This document shows positions 7,332 to 14,123 of a stretch of 31,091 bases of DNA, piece after piece. The notes below the pieces were generated by a model that was not told where the DNA came from, searched no databases, and saw only the letters and a program-made list of their open reading frames with translations. How positions within the stretch are numbered: the stretch's first letter is position 1; the number at the start of each line of letters is the position of its first letter. The position numbers and the translations under genes are program-made. The DNA comes from JAIVJN01 sp036732565 (GTDB lineage Bacteria > Acidobacteriota > Vicinamibacteria > Vicinamibacterales > UBA2999): the NCBI GenBank assembly GCA_036732565.1, contig DAINCF010000012.1:1-31091 (forward strand), given 5' to 3'.

Positions 7332-8737
7332 TTCTGGTCTCCACTGACGATGCTCCGACGGTATCTGCACATGATGTACACGACGGCGCCAATCGCGAGC
7401 CACGCGGCGTAGCGTGCCTGCGATGCGCCGGGCAGGCTGTAGAACAGATAGCCGCATCCGATGACGGTCGCCGGGACGACGAGCGACGGCACCGGACACC
7501 GGAAGGGCCGCGGCTGATCCGGCCGCGCGATCCGCAGCACGACCAATGCGATGGCCACGGACGCAAATGCGAACAACGACCCTGCGTTCGAGAGCTCCGC
7601 GATCTCGTCGGCTCGCCCAAGTCCGGCGAGCAGTGCGACAAACGTACTGGTGAGAATGGTCACGAGATATGGCGTACCGAAACGCGGATGCACGCGGCTG
7701 AGTGCGCCGGGCAACAACCCGTCCCGCGCCATCACGAAGAAGATCCGCGATTGCCCGTAGAGCAGGACGAGAATGACGCTCGGCAGCGTCGCGATCGCTG
7801 CCACGGCGATCAGATTGCCGAGCGTGGCATGCCCCATCCTGCGCAGGATGAGCGCGAGCGGGTCGGTGCTGCCTGCGAGCTCCTGGTACGGGGTCGTGCC
7901 CAGCGCGCCCGCCGTGACCAGGATGTACACGAGCGTGCAGATCGCAAGGCAGGCGACGATTGCCACGGGGACGTTGCGATTCGGATTGCGCGTCTCTTCG
8001 GCCGCCGTCGACACCGAGTCGAAGCCGAGGTACGCAAAGAAGATCAGCGAGGCGGCCGCCATCACGCCTCTGGCAACGCCGTTCGCATCGGTGGATCCGA
8101 AGCCATAGGGCATGAACGGGCGAAAGTTGGCCGGATCGATGTTCGGCAGCGTGACAAGAAGAAAGAGCGCCAGCGCGCAGAGCTTGATGACGACCAGCGT
8201 CGAGCCGACGATCGCGCTCCTGCGCGTGCTGGTCGCGATGAACGCGGTGAGCGCGGCGATGATCACTACGGCCAGCACGTTGACGACGCCGCCTCGGCCT
8301 GCCAGCAGGCTGAGCGTCACTGCCGCCGGCCACTCTACGCCGATACTGGTGAGAAGCCCGGTCACATAGCCCGACCAACCCACCGCCACCACCGCCGCCG
8401 AGACGGCGTACTCGAGCACGAGATTCCAGCCGACGATCCATGCTGCGAACTCTCCCATGGACACGTACGAGTAAGCGTAGGCGGCGCCGGCGACCGGCAC
8501 CATCGATGCGAGCTCCGCGTAGGCGAGCGCGGCGAACGCGCAGACGGTCGCGGCAATCACGAACGACAACATGAGGGCCGGCCCTGCCCGCTCGGCGCCG
8601 AGCGCGGTCAGCACGAAGATGCCCGTACCGATGACGCCGCCGACACCCAGCATGGTGAGTTGCAGTGCACCGAAGCTTCGGCGCAGCGGCTTGTGTTCGA
8701 CGTCTGCCGCATAGTGTTCGATCGGCTTGACTGGCAT
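7328..8737 (-). CDS. APC-superfamily amino acid permease (CAT/YfnA-like)
   Basis: 469 residues with about twelve transmembrane segments. The N-terminal motif GVGGVIGTGIFVLTALGA is the conserved TM1 substrate-binding loop of APC transporters. AGAAYAYSYVSMGEFAAWIVGW is typical of the cationic amino acid transporter branch, and FFAYLGFDSVSTAAEETRNP is the signature TM6-7 region. It imports amino acids by proton symport or exchange. The start lies 10 nt after the dioxygenase-like gene and the stop overlaps the amidohydrolase start, so the three are probably co-transcribed. Context suggests an aromatic amino acid or derivative as substrate, but the family alone does not show this. Confidence 0.9.
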   Translation of the reverse strand: MPVKPIEHYAADVEHKPLRRSFGALQLTMLGVGGVIGTGIFVLTALGAERAGPALMLSFVIAATVCAFAALAYAELASMVPVAGAAYAYSYVSMGEFAAWIVGWNLVLEYAVSAAVVAVGWSGYVTGLLTSIGVEWPAAVTLSLLAGRGGVVNVLAVVIIAALTAFIATSTRRSAIVGSTLVVIKLCALALFLLVTLPNIDPANFRPFMPYGFGSTDANGVARGVMAAASLIFFAYLGFDSVSTAAEETRNPNRNVPVAIVACLAICTLVYILVTAGALGTTPYQELAGSTDPLALILRRMGHATLGNLIAVAAIATLPSVILVLLYGQSRIFFVMARDGLLPGALSRVHPRFGTPYLVTILTSTFVALLAGLGRADEIAELSNAGSLFAFASVAIALVVLRIARPDQPRPFRCPVPSLVVPATVIGCGYLFYSLPGASQARYAAWLAIGAVVYIMCRYRRSIVSGDQK

Positions 8738-8747
8738 AGCGGCGCCG

Positions 8748-9686
8748 TTACAGGGTGGTCCGCACTTCCCACAGCTCCGGGAAGAAGTTCTGATCGACGA
8801 TCTGGCGCAGCCACCCGATGCCGGACGTGCCGCCGGTTCCTGGCTTGAATCCGATCAGCCGCTCGACGGTCACGAAGTGGCGAAAGCGCCAGACCTTGAA
8901 GCGGTCGGCCACATCCATCAACGCTTCGGCGAACTCGTACAGCTCATCCTCGGGCGCCAGCTCCCGGTACACGCGGCGCCACGCGCGGCGGACCGAGTCA
9001 TGGCTTTGATAGGGTTCCGACCAGTCACGACGTCGCGCGTGCTCGGCAATCGCGTAACCGCGCCGATGCAACAGCGCGATCGCGTCGTCGTACACACTCG
9101 GTGCATTGAGGACACGCTCGAGCGCTCGATGCACATTGGGGACGTGCTTGTGAAGCTCGAGCAGACGCGGCTGCTTGTTGCCGAGCAGGAACTCCAGGCG
9201 GCGGTACATGTAGGACTCGAAGCCTGAACCGACCCCCAGATGATCGCGAAACGCCAGATAGCCCTTCGGCGAAATGGTCGCGAGAACATTCCATGTCTGG
9301 GCGAGGAACTCGAGCGTCCTATTCGCGCGACGCAGGATGCTTCGCGTCGCGTGCATCGCATCACCTCGGATCGCGTGCTGGGCGCGCAGCATGTCGCAGC
9401 ACAGCAACTTGAACGTCACCTCCATGACGTGCGCCATGCAGATGAACGCCATCTCGTCGGGGTGATCGCTTCGCGGTTGCTGCAGCGTGTGCAGAATGTC
9501 CGCATTCAAGTAATCGATGAACGGCGTGCTGGACCCGTTGCTGTGCTCGGTGACATCGAGCATCGGCTGTCCGCCGGTCCTGGCGATCGCGGCGATCCGG
9601 TCCGCGTCTGTCTGCCTGGGAATGGCGCGTTCGGGTAGTGTGCCCAGCAGCTCTTTCAGTTCGGTATGAAGGTCTCGATGAGTCAT
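8748..9686 (-). CDS. Tryptophan 2,3-dioxygenase family heme protein with altered active site
   Basis: 312 residues. The C-terminal half is clearly tryptophan 2,3-dioxygenase (TDO): KVWRFRHFVTVERLIGFK contains the proximal heme ligand (H270), followed by PGTGGTSGIGWLR and FFPELWEVR. SGFESYMYRRLEFLLGNK carries the substrate-carboxylate Arg (R162). In the distal pocket the usual F-I-V-Q-H-Q-T-S-E is here F81-I-C-M-A85-H-V-M-E89. The residue equivalent to catalytic His55 of Xanthomonas TDO is thus Ala, with a His one position later. H270 to T284 keeps the canonical 14-residue spacing. The enzyme may still oxidise tryptophan slowly, or act on another indole. It is first of a tight operon with the APC permease and amidohydrolase. 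No kynurenine formamidase or kynureninase is nearby. Confidence 0.85.
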   Translation of the reverse strand: MTHRDLHTELKELLGTLPERAIPRQTDADRIAAIARTGGQPMLDVTEHSNGSSTPFIDYLNADILHTLQQPRSDHPDEMAFICMAHVMEVTFKLLCCDMLRAQHAIRGDAMHATRSILRRANRTLEFLAQTWNVLATISPKGYLAFRDHLGVGSGFESYMYRRLEFLLGNKQPRLLELHKHVPNVHRALERVLNAPSVYDDAIALLHRRGYAIAEHARRRDWSEPYQSHDSVRRAWRRVYRELAPEDELYEFAEALMDVADRFKVWRFRHFVTVERLIGFKPGTGGTSGIGWLRQIVDQNFFPELWEVRTTL

Positions 9687-9756
9687 GAAGGGGTTCCCGG
9701 AGCCTGGCCGACCGTCACGGCGGCTGGAAGCGAGTGTCGTCTTTGCAGGTGCCTGG

Positions 9757-9826
9757 CGTCTTGAAACTGGTTGCGCGTCTCAGCGCGCGTCGTGTGTGCG
9801 CCTCAGGCTCGCCGCCCGAGCAACCA
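9757..9826. repeat. Intergenic repeat A
   Basis: CGTCTTGAAACTGGTTGC (9757-9774) begins a ~60-nt block that recurs as repeat B at 10678-10738; its first part also occurs in repeat C. TGGTTGC (9768-9774) is mirrored by GCAACCA (9820-9826), giving a 7-bp stem around 45 nt. The block lies between the GNAT stop and the dioxygenase-like start. Confidence 0.65.
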
Positions 9827-9840
9827 CTATCGGTTAGTGG
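9824..9840 (-). terminator. Short hairpin over the GNAT stop codon
   Basis: CCACTA (9824-9829) and TAGTGG (9835-9840) pair perfectly around TCGGT. The stop codon of the GNAT gene lies inside. There is no T-run, so termination is uncertain; it may be part of repeat A's folded structure. Confidence 0.3.
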
Positions 9841-10643
9841 CCATTCAGGAATTTCTTCTCGATGAAGACGGTATGCTCGGCGATAGTGGCATAGCCCATT
9901 CGTTCGTACATCGACCGGCCCGCCGCAGTGGCATGCAGCATCGTCGGCGCATGGCCATGGGCTCGCCCCGACAGCTCCAGTGCGTGGCGCATGACCACAT
10001 CGCCGTATCCGCGGCGCTGGCATGCCGGATCCGTTGCAACCAGCGCAACGTAGCGATAACCGCCCACCATCAAGACTGCCGCGGCAGACACCGGTTTCCG
10101 GTTCACCAATCCCAGGGCCGGAAAGTGACCCGACCAGAAGCCGTGCTTTCCAAACACGTCTTTTCCGGCGTGGAGATCCATGCCGTAGGCAAGGCCGTTG
10201 ACCTGCAAGAGCGCCGAGCAGTCACCGTCGTCCTGCGGCCGTACGAGCTGCAGCTCCGACGGCACGTTCGACGGTGGAGCAACCTGTCGCGCGATCATTC
10301 CGGTAAGCGGCATGAGCGGCGTCAAGCCGCACGGCTCGAGGGCGGCGACGGGATCGGTGCCAGCTGCAAGCGCCTCGTGCGTGATCACGAAGAGCCACGG
10401 AACGTCGCGTGTCGACGCCCAATCGCACGCTTCCCGACCGGAAGCGCTTAACGTCGCCGCCGAGACGTCACGACGGGTCACGAGCACAACGTTGAAAAAC
10501 GAAATCGGCAACCCGCTGAAGACGTAGTGGGCGGCGCCTGCCGACTCTTCGGCATATGCCTGAGCGCCAGCGCTCATCGTTCGCCAGGCGTCGACGAAGA
10601 GTCTGATACTGAGGCCAACGGGGTCGTTCGCGGCAGTGAGCAT
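9834..10643 (-). CDS. GNAT-family N-acetyltransferase
   Basis: 269 residues. The C-terminal half (about 130-269) is a GNAT domain. LVATDPACQRRGYGDVVMRHAL (about residues 201-222) contains the Q/R-x-x-G-x-G acetyl-CoA pyrophosphate loop, and AGRSMYERMGYATIAEHTVFI is the usual last strand pair. The N-terminal ~130 residues form an extra domain of the kind found in two-domain GNATs. The acceptor substrate is unknown. It is flanked by related repeats A (downstream) and B (upstream), so it looks like a movable single-gene unit between the AraC regulator and the dioxygenase-like gene. Confidence 0.8.
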   Translation of the reverse strand: MLTAANDPVGLSIRLFVDAWRTMSAGAQAYAEESAGAAHYVFSGLPISFFNVVLVTRRDVSAATLSASGREACDWASTRDVPWLFVITHEALAAGTDPVAALEPCGLTPLMPLTGMIARQVAPPSNVPSELQLVRPQDDGDCSALLQVNGLAYGMDLHAGKDVFGKHGFWSGHFPALGLVNRKPVSAAAVLMVGGYRYVALVATDPACQRRGYGDVVMRHALELSGRAHGHAPTMLHATAAGRSMYERMGYATIAEHTVFIEKKFLNGH

Positions 10644-11563
10644 CTGGCGACGTTAGTTTCGAGGTACAGTCGCCGGCCGTCTTGAAGCTGGTTGCGGATC
10701 TCACCGCGCTCGTGTCTGCGCCTCAGGCTTGCCGCCCAGGTGCCAGGCGTGAAGCCGAAGTGGTCAGCGAAGACACGCGTCATGTGGCTCTGATCGGCGA
10801 ATCCGCAATCCGCGGCGACGTCAGCGAGGCTTCTGCCGCCGCCGATCAGCGCGCGCGCGCGTTCCGTGCGCACCTGTCGTTGCCATGTGAACGGCGTCAT
10901 TCCGTAGACACGCTCGAAGCGCCGCAGCACTTGGTAGCGGCTCAGCCCCACGAGTGCCGCGAGCTCTGACAAGGATGGCGTGTGGACCAGATCATCGGCG
11001 AGCCGCTCGCGCACGCGCGCGACGTCGCTCCGGGCTTCGCTGATCGATGTGGCCGTGGAGTGTCCGTTGAGCAGCTTCCCAAACGTCAGCACCAGCGCCT
11101 CTTCGCATGCCAGGGCCTCATCGGTTGCATGGTGCAGAGACGCGCTCCAGCGCTCGAGCCGTCGCAGAAGGCTTCTCAGTGGCCGAATGAGGGTCCGATC
11201 CTGAATCGTCGGGCGTGTCAGGCGAACGTCACCGGCGGATCCGGTCTCTGCCGCCATCGCCGTCACGACCTCCGGGTCGAGATAGACCATGCGCCATCGG
11301 CGCGACGCGACGCCGAGCGGCCAGCCGTCGTGCACCTCGCCGGGATTGAGCGCGATGACATCGCCCGCGTAGGCGTCGACGACGCCGCGACCGCTCAGGG
11401 AGCGATGGGCACCGCGCTCCATCAGACCGAAGCCGAACGTCGTGTGCCAGTGGCGGTCGTAGGCGCGCGCGCTGTCGATATCCGTGCCGAACACGCCCAA
11501 CCAGGGCGAGGTGAGTAGGCGGCACGTATGAGCGACTGCGTTCAGATATTCGCGGCGACCCAT
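10574..11563 (-). CDS. AraC-family transcriptional regulator with replaced C-terminus
   Basis: An N-terminal cupin-like AraC-binding domain (about 15-165; HWHTTFGFGLMERG, DVIALNPGEVHDGW) is followed by two helix-turn-helix motifs: LSELAALVGLSRYQVLRRF and LADVAADCGFADQSHMTRVF. The family normally ends shortly after HFGFTPGTW. Here the frame runs on through repeat B and ~70 nt into the GNAT gene before stopping at 10574, so the last ~45 residues are probably not native. It likely controls the GNAT/dioxygenase/permease genes transcribed in the same direction just downstream. The start ATG at 11563 lies 12 nt after a DHFR-like remnant. Confidence 0.8.
   Translation of the reverse strand: MGRREYLNAVAHTCRLLTSPWLGVFGTDIDSARAYDRHWHTTFGFGLMERGAHRSLSGRGVVDAYAGDVIALNPGEVHDGWPLGVASRRWRMVYLDPEVVTAMAAETGSAGDVRLTRPTIQDRTLIRPLRSLLRRLERWSASLHHATDEALACEEALVLTFGKLLNGHSTATSISEARSDVARVRERLADDLVHTPSLSELAALVGLSRYQVLRRFERVYGMTPFTWQRQVRTERARALIGGGRSLADVAADCGFADQSHMTRVFADHFGFTPGTWAASLRRRHERGEIRNQLQDGRRLYLETNVARCSLPRTTPLASVSDSSSTPGER
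10678..10738. repeat. Intergenic repeat B
   Basis: A close relative of repeat A: CGTCTTGAAGCTGGTTGC (10678-10695), then a TCTCA-CGCGC section and TGCGCCTCAGGCTTGCCGCCC. It is translated as the end of the AraC reading frame and lies 35 nt upstream of the GNAT start. The mirror GCAACCA arm present in copy A is absent here, where AraC coding sequence takes its place. Confidence 0.65.
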
Positions 11564-11575
11564 TCAGGCATTGTG

Positions 11576-11737
11576 TCAGACGAGGGCTCCCATGACCTCG
11601 GTCGCGCCTCGCAAAAGCTTATTGTTGATCTCGTCGGCACCGAAGGCCCACTCGTGCAGGCGCTCGCCGCCGACGCCAAGCGGTTGTTCGGGCGTGGGGT
11701 TGGCGGCCCTGATCGACCCGTCGAGCGACATGCTCAT
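11576..11737 (-). pseudogene. N-terminal fragment of a dihydrofolate-reductase-family protein (RibD C-terminal-like)
   Basis: MSMSLDGSIRAANPTPEQPL followed by GVGGERLHEWAFG matches the start of the DHFR/RibD-C family of short oxidoreductases found widely in soil bacteria (M-S-x-S-L-D-G-F-I/V). The frame ends after 53 residues, where a full protein would have ~190 including the NADPH-binding core. The AraC gene begins 12 nt further on. The fragment is preceded on the minus strand by the palindromic repeat C, as would be expected of a cassette entry point. Confidence 0.6.
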
Positions 11738-11766
11738 GTTCAGCGTCGTCCGCGAAGACTCCGGCC

Positions 11767-11833
11767 GTCTTGAACGTGGTTGCACAGCTCATCACGCGCG
11801 AACTCCGCGGCGCATTGCAATCTTGTTCAAGAC
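11767..11833. repeat. Repeat C: attC-like imperfect palindrome
   Basis: Outer arms GTCTTGAAC (11767-11775) and GTTCAAGAC (11825-11833) pair perfectly over 9 bp. After a symmetric 4-nt gap the inner arms TTGCA (11780-11784) and TGCAA (11816-11820) pair over 5 bp. A 31-nt centre follows, with a CGCG/CGCG stem. The left arm matches the core of repeats A and B. The layout (outer box, spacer, inner box, variable centre) is that of an integron attC site, but the canonical GTTRRRY core is absent. It lies between the DHFR-like remnant and the PrnB-like gene. Confidence 0.65.
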
Positions 11834-11888
11834 GTTCCGGGAGCCAGGCGTCGACGATGGACTCGGTGCTGACATGCAGGAGTGAGCG

Positions 11889-13121
11889 GTGACCGACCCG
11901 ATCGCCGAACTGGACTATTGGCTTCGCAGTGACTTCGTTCGCATCAATACGGAACTCGAAGAGGCCTACTTCGCGGAGCACGTCGACGTGCTCACCGGAC
12001 GGCCCGATCTCGACAGGCTCAAGCTGTCCCTGCTGCAGCAGGGCGGCGCGCTGATGGAGCGGCTGGCATGCATGCCGGCACTGCCGGACGATCCGCGCGC
12101 ACGGTACCGGCTGCTGGGCATGATCGGCCACTATCTGGCTGCCTGCCAGCGCCACGAGGCTGGCCTGTCGGAGACGGCAGGCGGACGGCAGCCCGCATGG
12201 ACCCTGTCGCTGAGGATCGGCAGCTCGCTCGGTGTCGTCCCACGCTACGTCTTCGCGCACCAGGCGCTGTTTCATGACGCGGTCGCCGGCCGCTATCGCA
12301 CGTTTACCTTACTGCCGGACGAAGAGATCTTCATCCGGTTCAACGCCCTCGCCGTCCTTGCCTACCGGCGCGCGGCCAACGCGTTGCGTGACATCGCCGA
12401 CATGGGTGTGTCCAGCCGCATTGCCGCGTACCTCTTCGACGACGCGGAGGCCGCGCTCGGCGACGTGCTCAGATTCAATCAGGCACTGAGCCGGCAGCTC
12501 GACGTCGACCGCTTCTATTTCAACGTCAGGCCGTACTTCAAGACCCATCGCGTCGGCCACACGGACTATCGCGGCCCGAACGCTGGGGACTTCGCGGCCA
12601 TCAACGAGATCGACGTGGCGCTCGGTTTGTGCCGCACCGAGGACCCCTTCTATCAGTCGATCGTGTACGAAAAGTCCGGCCACGTACCGCCGGACGACCA
12701 GCCCGCGCTCAGAGCACTCGATCGCCGACCCTCGTTGCTGGAGCGCTTCTGCCGCGAGCTCGATTCGCACGGCCCCACCCCCGAGTGGCAGGCCAACGCC
12801 GCACGGTTCCTCAGGGTTTGCAAGGTGCACGGAGCGGCCTCTGCGTACCACCACCACCGCCTCGTCAAACCGTTCCTGGAGAGACCGGCGCAGGCGGCGG
12901 GCGCCACCCACACGTCCGGTATGACGTCGAGTGGGCCGCCGCTCAATGCGGTGATATCGATGCTGCAGCGTCTACTGGATTTGCGTACCGCGCGTGACCG
13001 GGCGGGAATCGGCAGCGCTGCGGCGTCGATCACCCGAGTGCGCAGGCACCTGAACGATCCAGACTCGTGGGGTAGGTGTATGTCTCGCGATTCCGTTTTG
13101 CTCGATGAACCAACCACCTGA
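11889..13121 (+). CDS. PrnB-like heme enzyme (monodechloroaminopyrrolnitrin synthase family)
   Basis: 410 residues from a GTG at 11889 with AGGAG six nt upstream. The central part, FYFNVRPYFKTHRVGHTDYRG (about residues 210-230) then PNAGDFAAINEIDVALGLC, resembles PrnB-family proteins ([20 protein letters not shown] in Pseudomonas PrnB). PrnB is a heme protein structurally related to tryptophan/indoleamine dioxygenases and rearranges 7-chlorotryptophan in pyrrolnitrin biosynthesis. The residue that ligates heme here was not identified. Pyrrolnitrin genes prnA, prnC and prnD are absent, so the product is not pyrrolnitrin. It is divergent from the AraC/GNAT/dioxygenase genes. The last ~60 residues look low in conservation and run into the next gene. 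Confidence 0.6.
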   Translation: MTDPIAELDYWLRSDFVRINTELEEAYFAEHVDVLTGRPDLDRLKLSLLQQGGALMERLACMPALPDDPRARYRLLGMIGHYLAACQRHEAGLSETAGGRQPAWTLSLRIGSSLGVVPRYVFAHQALFHDAVAGRYRTFTLLPDEEIFIRFNALAVLAYRRAANALRDIADMGVSSRIAAYLFDDAEAALGDVLRFNQALSRQLDVDRFYFNVRPYFKTHRVGHTDYRGPNAGDFAAINEIDVALGLCRTEDPFYQSIVYEKSGHVPPDDQPALRALDRRPSLLERFCRELDSHGPTPEWQANAARFLRVCKVHGAASAYHHHRLVKPFLERPAQAAGATHTSGMTSSGPPLNAVISMLQRLLDLRTARDRAGIGSAAASITRVRRHLNDPDSWGRCMSRDSVLLDEPTT

Positions 13122-13327
13122 CGGGCTGCCCACCTACCGCTTGTTGACTGGTGTTGACGACGCCGCATTCTGCCGACGCGTCAGCGAGGCCATCACTCTT
13201 GGCTACAAGCTCTATCTATGGCCCACCTGCGGCCACGTTCAATGGACAGAGCATCATCGTTGCCCAAGCCATCATCTGGCCGTCCATTGAGTCGTCCATT
13301 GCGTTATGCGGAGCAAAGGCGTTCTAG
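13105..13327 (+). pseudogene. DUF1737 protein disrupted by a 4-bp duplication
   Basis: It starts at ATG 13105, overlapping the previous gene by 17 nt, with YRLLTGVDDAAFCRRVSEAI and LGYKLY typical of the small DUF1737 family. At 13212-13219 the sequence CTATCTAT is a tandem duplication of CTAT. Removing one copy gives LYGPPAATFNGQSIIVAQAI then IWPS, the expected family ending, with stop TAG at 13325-13327. As it stands the frame is shifted and ends at 13290. Function unknown; intact members have ~60-75 residues. Confidence 0.7.
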
Positions 13328-13466
13328 TCAATTATCGATTACGGGGCGAAACGCTTCGACGAGCGCCACTGGCGAGAGTCATCTTGCAGAGCGCGCTGCT
13401 CAATCTGGTCGTCGTCGACTGCTCGGGCGGCGAGCGCGCCTGCTCGTCGCCTTTGCAACCGCAATC
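13328..13466. other. Intergenic stretch, nothing recognised
   Basis: No credible gene. Short open frames exist on both strands but carry no recognisable motif. It ends at the MazE promoter. Confidence 0.4.
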
Positions 13467-13495
13467 TTGAAGTCAGGTGAAGCCGTAGCTACACT
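13467..13495 (+). promoter_or_regulatory. Promoter of mazEF
   Basis: TTGAAG (13467-13472), a 17-nt spacer and TACACT (13490-13495) form a good sigma-70-type promoter. The GTG start lies 9 nt after the -10 box, so the transcript would have a leader of a few nt at most. Confidence 0.65.
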
Positions 13496-13504
13496 GTAAT
13501 CACC

Positions 13505-13762
13505 GTGACCACCAAAACGCGAATCGTTCGGATCGGCAACTCCCGAGGGATCCGAATCCCTAAGACGCTGCTCGACCAGGCCGACCTCCCGGAGGAAGTC
13601 GAACTGCATGCCGAACCGGGCCGGTTGGTGGTCGAAGCCGCGCGCCAGGCTCGTGCAGGTTGGGCAGACGCCGCGAAACGCATGCGCGCGCGAGCTGACG
13701 ATCAACTGCTTGACGATCCGACAGCCACGCGGTTCGATCGTGAGGAGTGGGAGTGGCGTTAG
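13505..13762 (+). CDS. mazE: MazE-like antitoxin (AbrB/SpoVT swapped-hairpin)
   Basis: 85 residues from GTG at 13505. The N-terminal half, TRIVRIGNSRGIRIPKTLLDQADL, is the AbrB/MazE swapped-hairpin DNA-binding domain with the conserved G-N-S-x-G-I-x-I-P-K. The C-terminal tail (about 50-85) is charged and probably unstructured, ending DREEWEWR, as expected of the part that blocks the toxin. It overlaps the downstream mazF start, the usual order for co-translation. The complex normally represses its own promoter, here 13467-13495. Confidence 0.85.
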   Translation: MTTKTRIVRIGNSRGIRIPKTLLDQADLPEEVELHAEPGRLVVEAARQARAGWADAAKRMRARADDQLLDDPTATRFDREEWEWR

Positions 13763-14091
13763 CTCGGGCGGCGCCAAGCCGCGGCCATGTCTATCTCGTT
13801 CGTCTCGATCCCACGCTTGGAAGTGAAATCAAGAAGACGCGGCCATGCGTGGTCGTGTCGCCGGACGAACTCAACGCTCATCTCCGTGCCGTCATCGTTG
13901 CGCCCTTGACGACAGGCGGGCGCGCATATCCGTGGCGTCCACGATGCCGTTTCCAGAATCGCGCCGGCTTCGTTGCCCTCGATCAATTGCGCACGGTCGA
14001 CACCGAGCGTCTACTCAAGCTACTTGGGCCCCTCGATGCAGAGGGAGTTGACGCTGTGCTGCGGCGCCTGCAGGACATGTTTGCCAAGTAG
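13753..14091 (+). CDS. mazF: MazF-like mRNA interferase toxin
   Basis: About 112 residues of the PemK/MazF family. RGHVYLVRLDPTLGSEIKKT then RPCVVVSPDELN is the conserved beta1-beta2 region, including the R-P-x-V-V-V-S core. VIVAPLTTGG is the next strand, and VALDQLRTVDTERLLKLLG the D-Q-x-R-T-x-D loop and helix. MazF cleaves single-stranded RNA at short sequence motifs and is neutralised by MazE. I favour GTG 13753 because GAGGAG lies just upstream (13742-13747); GTG 13747 is the alternative. The pair could have stabilised the island. Confidence 0.85.
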   Translation: MALARAAPSRGHVYLVRLDPTLGSEIKKTRPCVVVSPDELNAHLRAVIVAPLTTGGRAYPWRPRCRFQNRAGFVALDQLRTVDTERLLKLLGPLDAEGVDAVLRRLQDMFAK

Positions 14092-14103
14092 TTTGGATGT
14101 CGG

Positions 14104-14123
14104 ACTCGGCTGGTTGGCCGAGT
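14104..14123. terminator. Hairpin between convergent genes
   Basis: ACTCGGC and GCCGAGT (7 bp) pair around TGGTTG. It lies 12 nt after the mazF stop and touches the stop of the convergent hydrolase gene, a fitting place for a bidirectional terminator, but there is no T-run. Confidence 0.4.

Noticed and set aside
7332..8441. Upstream extension of the amidohydrolase frame
   Set aside because: The region is the permease gene read in another frame. The amidohydrolase has its own ATG at 7331 followed by a signal peptide.
5946..8848. Long + strand open frames opposite the amidohydrolase and permease
   Set aside because: They are antisense shadows with Arg/His-rich composition; the minus strand encodes clear family proteins with catalytic motifs.
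4746..11833. A canonical integron cassette array
   Set aside because: No tyrosine integrase intI and no GTTRRRY/RYYYAAC core pairs are visible, so only an attC-like layout is reported.
11889..13121. Pyrrolnitrin biosynthetic cluster
   Set aside because: Only a prnB-like gene is present; no tryptophan halogenase, second halogenase or Rieske oxygenase gene lies in the window.
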